From Gorsachius magnificus (lineage: Eukaryota > Chordata > Aves > Pelecaniformes > Ardeidae), in the NCBI GenBank assembly GCA_034008185.1, contig CM067084.1:1755385-1819384 (forward strand): a stretch of 64,000 nt of DNA, read 5' to 3'. Position 1 is the first letter of the stretch, and each line of letters starts with the position of its first letter. Shown here one piece after another: positions 56,584 to 64,000 of the stretch. Position numbers and translations under genes: made by a program. Under the pieces are notes generated by a model that made no database searches, was not told where the DNA came from, and saw nothing but the letters and a program-made list of their open reading frames with translations.

Positions 56584-57458
56584 TCTCACCTCAATGCATT
56601 TGGCCCCAGCAGGAGAACACCACCGTCAAGTGGCTGCCACTCTCCAGCCGGTTGGTGGCTTCACGGCGGCGGAACTGACAACTTCATGGACAACTACAGC
56701 CCGTGGCGGATGGTGTCTGAGCCCCACTGTCATCCTCCAGATGAAGAGCAAGACCTGCTGGCAGAGTATCCCCAACACCCAGGTCCCATCACCTTCCCTC
56801 TCCACCTGCATCTCGATATATTTTGAAGGGCATTTACGTATCACGGCTAGAAAAGCAAGATGATAAATGTACATCCCATCGCTTCAGAAAGCAACGTGGA
56901 GCACAGCAAGGGCTTGGTGCATGGAACAGCCTGGAAAAGCTTCCAGAGCTGCCGAAGGCATTGGTTGCAGCCAACAGGAAAATGACCTCTTTTTCAGTCA
57001 TTTTGAAGTGGTTTTATTACACGGAAGCGTTACCCTGATACTCGATCCCATAACACGGGGATTCCACGCCCACCCACAGTGTTTTGCTCCCTGAACTGCA
57101 TCACGAGAGGAATCACAGAAATGCTCCCACCAGACCTGGCCGCGCATCCCACGTCACCCCTTCTTCTTCTCCTCTTTCCTTTCTTTTGGCTAATTTGCTA
57201 TTAGCTGCATTTAGCGCAGATGATAAGGTTCAAAATCCAATTAAGGAATTTGCCGGGTCATGGGGGCTCCCCTGGCTTGCTTTACCACATGGTCTTTATT
57301 GCGATTTTGTAGGTTAATGGGCCGTTTATGGGTTGTTTGTGTGCTCTCTTTAGCAAGGAGAACATGTTTTCATCTTAATCTCCGGGGCGAACACTGTGTG
57401 CTCAGCGCGGGGCCGACAGCCGAGTGTCAGGCTTACGAGCTGCTCAGCAATTAAGCCG

Positions 57459-57489
57459 GGGTGTGTGTGTGCGTGTGTGTGTGTGTGAG
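57459..57489. repeat. GT microsatellite
   Basis: About 14 GT units with one GC interruption, upstream of exon 1A. Confidence 0.9.
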
Positions 57490-59008
57490 CTCTGCAGGCC
57501 TCCCCCCGCCCGACCTTTGGGCGCCCGACCCGCCAGCCTGCCCCAGCCTTGACCATCACCTTCCCCTCTACCTAATCCGCCCGGTTCAGGAGCCGCTGGA
57601 ACCAGCGCCATTAAGGACAGGATCAGCTGCCGCTGCCGCTAAGTCTTTTTAATATTGTTTTCCTTGCTATCTCATTCAAGAAACAACGCGATGATCAACA
57701 GACATATGTAGCGGAGAAAGCGCTAATCCACGGATTTAGATGGCTAGGATTATATTTTTCCTCTGAATGGGAGAGGAATTAAGGCACCCACTGCAGATGG
57801 CATAAGGCTCCAAGGCAATGTGAAAGCAGAGGCATTGCCACCCGCCAGCGACGCCTCTTACCTCCCCCCCTTCGCCCTCTCCCGCTCTTGCGTTCCGTCA
57901 CAAGCGGTCCACAAGGCGGCTTGTAACATCCATCACTTGCAGAAGAGAACCAACACATCAGCAGTTTCTCCTGGTTCAGTTCAGGCCAATTACGAGCACA
58001 ATTTATACCCTCGGGATCCCAAAGGCAAAAGCAATCTCCATCAACGGAGAGAAATCTCAGGGAGCTCAGAAATAGGGACAGACACCTTCTAGCACGACAA
58101 CCTCAAATCAGCCACAGATGAACTTCCCGGCCCGACGTTGGTCCCGCTCCGGCAACCGCTGGCTCTGGCGGGAGCCCTCCCTCACTGCCCGGCACCGCGG
58201 CAGAGCAGGCGCGGTGCCTGCGGCGCTCCCAGCCACGCGTGGAAATGCCGGGGGGCTTCATGGCATGGGCGCGTATCCTGAAGTCACCTCCCGCCTCAGC
58301 GCCAAGTTACAAGCACCTCGCTTGCCGTGGGCAAAGATGGCGATCAGGCGTAAGGTGCCACCATGGGATGGGGGGACGGGGGGACTCGCGGGTGTTGGGG
58401 TACAAATAAAACAGCCACTTCTCCAATCAACCGACATGGTTTCCCTCCTGTTTTTCCAGCTTGCTGTTACCAGTGACGCTTCTAGATACCCTTGGGACCT
58501 GCACCTCAGTCAACTGCTTCCTCTGCTCCAGGCCAAAGGGACCATCTACCACCGAACTCTCCAGTACCTCCAGGTACATCGGCACCTACAGAAACCCACC
58601 AGAGATCTGGTGTAAAACCTACCTCGATGCCTGTGGAAACACTACCAAGGAAGGCTACTTGTCAAACACGCTTTCCGAATACGCTTACTGAAATAGGACA
58701 TGGTTATACTCCCCTCCAATTCTGGGGTGGCCAAAATTCGGTTCAAATCCATCCGAAATCAGAGCGCGCCCATTAAGTGAAACACCCGTGAGGACACCGT
58801 CATCAGATTTAAAGTAGTTTTCTTTCTGCTTTAGCTGACTTCACTCCCAAAATTAATCCGCCACCCAAACCAATTTTAATTGTGTGCTGCTGTCGATACA
58901 AGACCTCACGTGGTTCAACCATTTCCCTTCTGATTTATACCCTTGATCAACTCCCATCCGTGGTCCTGCCCGTTCCTGCACAGACAGGCGCCGGAGCCTG
59001 CGCAGTTT

Positions 59009-59165
59009 GGGATGCAACTGAAGGCACAGCCTGGGGGTTTGGGATGCAAAAGGCACAGCCTGGGGGGGTTTGGGATGCAACTCAAGGCAGAGCCTGGGGG
59101 TCTCGGATGCAACTCAAGGCAGAGCCTGGGGGTCTCGGATGCAACTCAAGGCACTGGCTGGGGGC
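59009..59165. repeat. Roughly 32-bp tandem repeat, five units
   Basis: GGGATGCAACTCAAGGCAGA + GCCTGGGGGTCT-type units. The two middle units are nearly identical and the second unit is shorter. Upstream of exon 1A. Confidence 0.88.
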
Positions 59166-62100
59166 AAGTCTCTACTGAGGACAACTGGTGACCGACCCCC
59201 CCGCTCCGGTCGGCATTACCAGCGAGAGCAGCAAGCTGGGCGGTTTTACGGTTCTAATCCCCCCGACAGCAACAACCCCTTCGTGCCTGGCAGATCCCAG
59301 GCAGTGAAACACAAGCACAGCGCTCTGCAAACCACAGACAGCCCAAACCTGCCCCTAAGGACAGGAGAATTGGGGGGGTGGGAAGCAAGTCCCTTTGATT
59401 TTGGTTCTCCCTTCGTCCACCTTGCAGCTGCGGGGCAGACTGCGGACGCTCCCCACCTCCCCTTGATCCCCTTTCACAACAGGGGCGTCATCAGGAGCGG
59501 CAGCAACCCGGGCCGGCGCTGATTGCACATCGCTGATCGGACCAGGATTCAGGCTATCTTCATTTCCCAGTGAGATTCCTGCTCTGCTTCTACCTGGATT
59601 AAGAGAGCGAGAGCTAGTTCAGATACTCAGCTTGGCCAAAACTGGGGAGGAAAACTGCTGAATCAAGACCAGGATAAGCTCTGACAGCGAGAACCTGAGA
59701 TGAGACTTAAGAGATCCTCTAAAAGCAAGCAGGGAAGGCTTTTACGGCTTCCTTGAGCAACTAACGCCAACGGAGTCACACCTAAAACCAGGCGTCACCA
59801 AAAGCCCCCGCCCCGGACACCTTCCCGTGCGGCATGGGACAGGCTGAGCCGAGGCCGCAGGGTAAGGCAAAGGACACGCTCTCGCTTTGCTTCCGATACT
59901 GCCCGGCATTCCTGGAGCACTGCTCCCGCTGGAGCACGGCGCACAGGCTCTCCGTGCCATCCTTGTACCTGTACGGGTAGGAATCGTTATTCCCTTTACG
60001 GAAGAGATACCAGTCAAACCAGGCAATACCAACTTCTGCGGAACAAGCCAGCATTTCCCGATCCCCCAAGTGCTCTATCAAGCGAAAGCATCCCCGAGCG
60101 CCGCTGAAGAAGCCGACGGCACCGTGATTTACGCCTGGCATCTGCTCCGCAGAGATGCTTGCTCCTAGGAGCGTCGCTCTGTGACGGCACATTGGGCCTT
60201 TCCCAGGGTCTGGCAGAACCCCCCGCTGGCTGATCAACCCTCCAGCTCATGGCTCTAAGCAAGCCTGAGAATTGCTGGGTTTCTTATTTTCTTTTCTTCT
60301 AGGGGGAAACGATTGCTTCTTGACCCCGCGCTCGGTGCCGGCTGGTTGGAAGGCTCGTCCGCACAACTCGGCAGCCGGTGGGAACGCTCCCCACGTTCCC
60401 CAGATCCCACCCTCGGCCTCCTCTTCCCCGACCACGGGGCGCAGAAGCAGAGAACGCTATTCAAGCTGCTTGAGCCATCTCAAAGCAAATATCCCCCGTC
60501 CCCTGACCGCGACCCTTTCCAGCACAGACTGAGTAGCACCGACTGCCCCCTGAATAATCCATTTTTTGCTGGACCACTGTACTGCCCGACTGTACACCTC
60601 TCCTGTAAGCTCCTCCGCAGCATGTGGCACATATTAAGTCTTTGATCTGCAAAAAACCTTCAGCATTAGGCAAATGCTGGCTAATAACACATTCTCTCAA
60701 GTGCCAGAAGAACAGCCAAACCATTTTACGTAACGATTTGTGAGTGTTCTCAGCTCCCTTTGGGGCTGTTGAGTTCATGTACAAACATTTTGCCTACAGA
60801 TATTTTATTGAAACGTTCCTTGGAGATACAGGGGCAGAAAAAAGACCCTTCTTCCGAAAAATGCGTCAAATCAACTCGGCTAGAGCAGAGAGCTCTCACG
60901 GACGAGGTGGGCAAGGGGGGCAATTGGTCCGGCAGCCTTTTAAACAAAACCAGCATCATCTAACGACAAGGTCGCTCAGCCTTAACGTAAAAGGTGCTGC
61001 CTATAAGAGAAGACTGGCTGCTAATTCCCACCGCGCAGGTACGACAGAGAGGCCGTTGCACGCCATACCTCCGGTCTAATTACGAACTTTTCCCAACACG
61101 GCGCCACTCGAGAGAGGCTGTCGCTGTCTGCAAAAATCGCCTGGGTTTTTTTTCAGCTGCAGACAATAAAATCCTATCTATAGAACACGTCGGGAGCAGA
61201 GGCGGCTGCATTGTCCAGATGAAACAGCGTTATCGACGGCCTCCCCCAGACACCCGGCTGGCAAATTGAATGCATTAACGCCGCCAGCCTCTGCCTGCTC
61301 GGACCAGCTCATGGCTCCCGCGATCCCAAGGGTGCGGAAGCGGGCGCACAGGGACCACGCGATTCCCCGTGGGTACGCTGTGGCTAGATACTGATCAGCA
61401 CTGACTCTCTCCCAATCCGCCAGGAAAACTGGCAACCTCCCTTTCCCTATCACTTCTCATTTTCTAGATTCACCCGGTGCCATCTTTAATCACACCCGAG
61501 GCAGCGATGCGTCCGACGCTTGCTTTTATTGCCACAACCAGCCCATGCTTCGGCACCGTAGCCCCCCAACAAGCCGCGCCGTTTGTCAGCCCCGTCGTGA
61601 CATGAGCTACCTAACGGGGGATCCAACACAAAATACGGGTAACAGCGGTGGGTTTAGCCCGGCCCTGGAGGCCAGGCATCTCACTCCAAGTCGTGTGAAA
61701 CTGCCCCGGCAGCGCATTTCTAAGGAGCTCTTCGTGAGCAGCTGCCAAAAAGACTTTAATAAAGAAAAAAGCAGCATCTAAAGAAAGCCTGGTTTGTTTG
61801 GGGTTTTTTTTTCCGAGCTTTGTAACATTCCCCACTGTCACACGGATACGGGACGCTGCCTGGCATCACACCTCCCTTGGACTCGAATACCAGTCAAGTC
61901 TCCAGTTAAACCATTTAGCAGCACCGTGGTTGCCATACAGAACAACGTTCCAAAAAATGCTCCCTAATTCTCAGCGGTTTTCTTTTTTCTTTGGCTTTCC
62001 TCAGTTTTCCTTTTTAAAGGAGCATGACTTGCCCGGTCTCTCGCAGAGATGCGTGCCGGGGCCCTATTCTGGTACCTGAAACATCTTCCTCGCGTTCGCC

Positions 62101-64000
62101 GTGGTGTACAGCGTCCTCCCCTACTTCCAGCGGCACCCGCAGCACGATGTGGGCACCGAGCAGCTGCCCGTCTGGGGAGCACACGGGAGACACCATTTCT
62201 TGTCCAACGCTCTAACACAGCTCCCTCAAGGCCAATTTTAAAGCTGTTTCCATGACATGCAGTCCCTGACTATGTCAGCTTTTTGCGTCTCCTTGCATCA
62301 GCTACAAGCCCTCCCGCCAAACCGTTCATGCACTTTACCACTCATCGTTTAGGTAATTTACCCCTTTTTTAGACAATTTTTTACAGCGACCTTTTTAAGG
62401 ACACAGCTATAACAAGTCTGGGCTCTTTTTCTGGATTTAAGCTTCCGTGCAGTGACAAGAAGAAACTCCCCTTCCCTCTCTGCGCTTCAAACCCAGCACT
62501 CCGGCTCCAAGGGACAATTTTACGCCTATTAAGCTCTTCTCACGAGCAGGGTTCCATCATCGCCTGTTTGTCCCCTTCCACCAGTCTCCCCACCAGCTCT
62601 GACCACTGCAGCACTTCCAGAAGTCGTCTCGGTGGAAGAGAACGGGTCCGCAGCGGAAGCCAAGCGCCAAGCGCGTGGGGATTTTCATTTTGGATTCCCG
62701 GAGCTTCGGTGCATGCCGAGCCCTTTGTCCCGTGGGCTTTTCAGCCAGCGTCTCCGGCTGAAACGGAGCCCATCCCTGTTGCCAGGCAGTATTTCAAGGA
62801 GTACTGAATGTCTCTGGCAACCAACGCTTTTTGCTTTCAGCTCTTTTCATTCTGCCCCCTCTCTTTTAAAGGTTTGCCAAGTGCCTCGGCCACTTCAGGC
62901 ACCGAGAGAAAAGCGCGTTATTATTCCTTGCAATCCTTGCAGGAGAGCAACCGGTGTGCGAGAGCAAAACGCGCGCGGTGCGAGGCTTCTGCAGGTTCTT
63001 CTTCCTTGGTGATCACCTGCCCCGCTTCCAACACCACGCCGGAGAGAGATGCCACCAGGCTCAAAGGCACAAATTACCGCCGGGGGAGAGCTAAATAAAT
63101 TAGGTCTGATTTTTTCCATTGCCTTGCACACGGGACCGTTGTTTACGGCATGGGTATCGATGGCTGGGTCCCATCCCAGGGGTTTCACCCGGAAGAGGCG
63201 TAAGTGGCAGGGGATCAGAGACCCAAGGTGGGTACCGCAAACCTGGCAGGCCGACTATAACTAGAGAAGCCCTATCAAGGTGAATCTCACTTTCAAGGCT
63301 GACAAATACTTCTTCAGCATCCCTAACGTCACCTTCTTGTCATCGCAGAGTGTAAAATTATCGAGGGCTCGTTACTAGGCATCGTTTTGAGTGGCAGTGA
63401 ATACGGCGCTCTTGCTTGGGTTGACTGAAGTACAGCCGAGGGGCTCTGCAGCGGTCGGCGGGGAAATGAAGGCACAAACAAACACGGAGAGGGCTCTGCT
63501 ACTGGTAGAACTCAAACCGGTCCTCCCCAGGGCTGGTGGGGGGTGGAAGGCGCTGCCCTTCTCCACCTGACAGAGACGAGGGGTATGCGTTGGATGTTGG
63601 GACAAGCGTGCGTCTCCACACCGTAAGCGTTAGCCTGTGAACACGGGGGCCTAAACCCATTCCGAGCTCCGGAGGCCACCTCACCTTGACCATCAGCAGG
63701 AGGAAGGCGCCCAACCTCCCTTGAGATGCTTTGAAAAAGCTCAGCTTTTCTTTTTTTTCCCCGTCACCTACTGAAAAGCTTCACTCGGTGGCAAAGCGCC
63801 CTTTTGGCTCGGGAAGGTTAACAGCCACTTATCTAAAAAGCTGCAAAGCCAGCCTGAGAATTCAGACAATGCTCGCATTGACTCGCAGAGCAGCAGGATT
63901 TGGCCTGACTGAGCCGTTACAAAACCAGTTACGCTTTCACGCTGGGATGCTGGTTTTCCTCATGCTTCCCCGCAGCAGCACAGCAAGTTCGGTCAGGTAG

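Larger units (their letters stand above)
53584..64000 (-). other. SLC4A4: Upstream of the NBCe1-A start, probably intron of the B/C transcripts
   Basis: Contains CR1 copies (54926, 55333, 56033), the GT microsatellite and the 32-bp repeat. I searched the minus strand for the basic Arg/Lys-rich B/C exon known from mammals and did not see it. A codon-like GC patch at 62088-62218 is described under findings. Confidence 0.7.

Noticed and set aside
53584..64000. First exons of NBCe1-B/C
   Set aside because: No minus-strand reading matching the conserved basic B/C segment was seen. They are probably beyond the window.

Overview
The window is vertebrate, almost certainly avian, genomic DNA. It carries at least 22 copies or fragments of the LINE retrotransposon CR1, many with the bird-typical ATTCTATG tail, and compact introns interrupt a conserved gene. 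No prokaryotic operons, CRISPR arrays or complete intron-less genes are visible.

One gene spans most of the window on the minus strand: SLC4A4, the electrogenic sodium bicarbonate cotransporter NBCe1. Eleven coding exons can be placed base by base, from the first coding exon of the NBCe1-A (kidney-type) transcript at 53324-53583 to a transmembrane exon at 2072-2343. All boundaries are GT/AG and all phases agree, giving 591 complete codons. This is the cytosolic N-terminal domain plus roughly the first five membrane segments. The remaining C-terminal part (about 440 residues by comparison with the mammalian protein) lies beyond position 1. The first exons of the longer NBCe1-B/C transcripts must lie beyond position 64000, because none is seen in 53584-64000. 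Residues whose mutation causes proximal renal tubular acidosis in people (human R298, S427, T485, G486, R510) are all intact, each at human number plus one.

Layout, low to high coordinate: intron with two CR1 copies (1-2071); exon 11 (2072-2343); intron with a GC-rich minisatellite (4.6 kb); exon 10 (6889-7022); exon 9 (12125-12299); exons 8, 7 and 6 close together (14.0-15.8 kb); a 10 kb CR1-rich intron; exon 5 (25771-25928); a GC-rich intron part with homopolymers (26.6-27.5 kb); exon 4 (31691-31767); an 11.6 kb intron containing a possible unrecognised cassette exon (36726-36785); exon 3 (43371-43550); exon 2 (46836-46996); exon 1A (53324-53583); then 10.4 kb upstream with CR1 copies, a GT microsatellite, a 32-bp-type tandem repeat and a small codon-like GC patch at 62.1 kb.

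The most interesting points are: (1) one short stretch in exon 1A both encodes the end of the NBCe1-A-specific N-terminus and forms the 3' splice site used by NBCe1-B/C; (2) a phase-compatible candidate cassette exon lies exactly where mammalian NBCe1 is already alternatively spliced; (3) a conserved alternative donor would drop RMFTNPDNG; (4) a CR1 copy is flanked by a perfect 23-bp duplication, unusual for this family; (5) a 26-bp tandem repeat multiplies the likely branch-point motif of exon 3.
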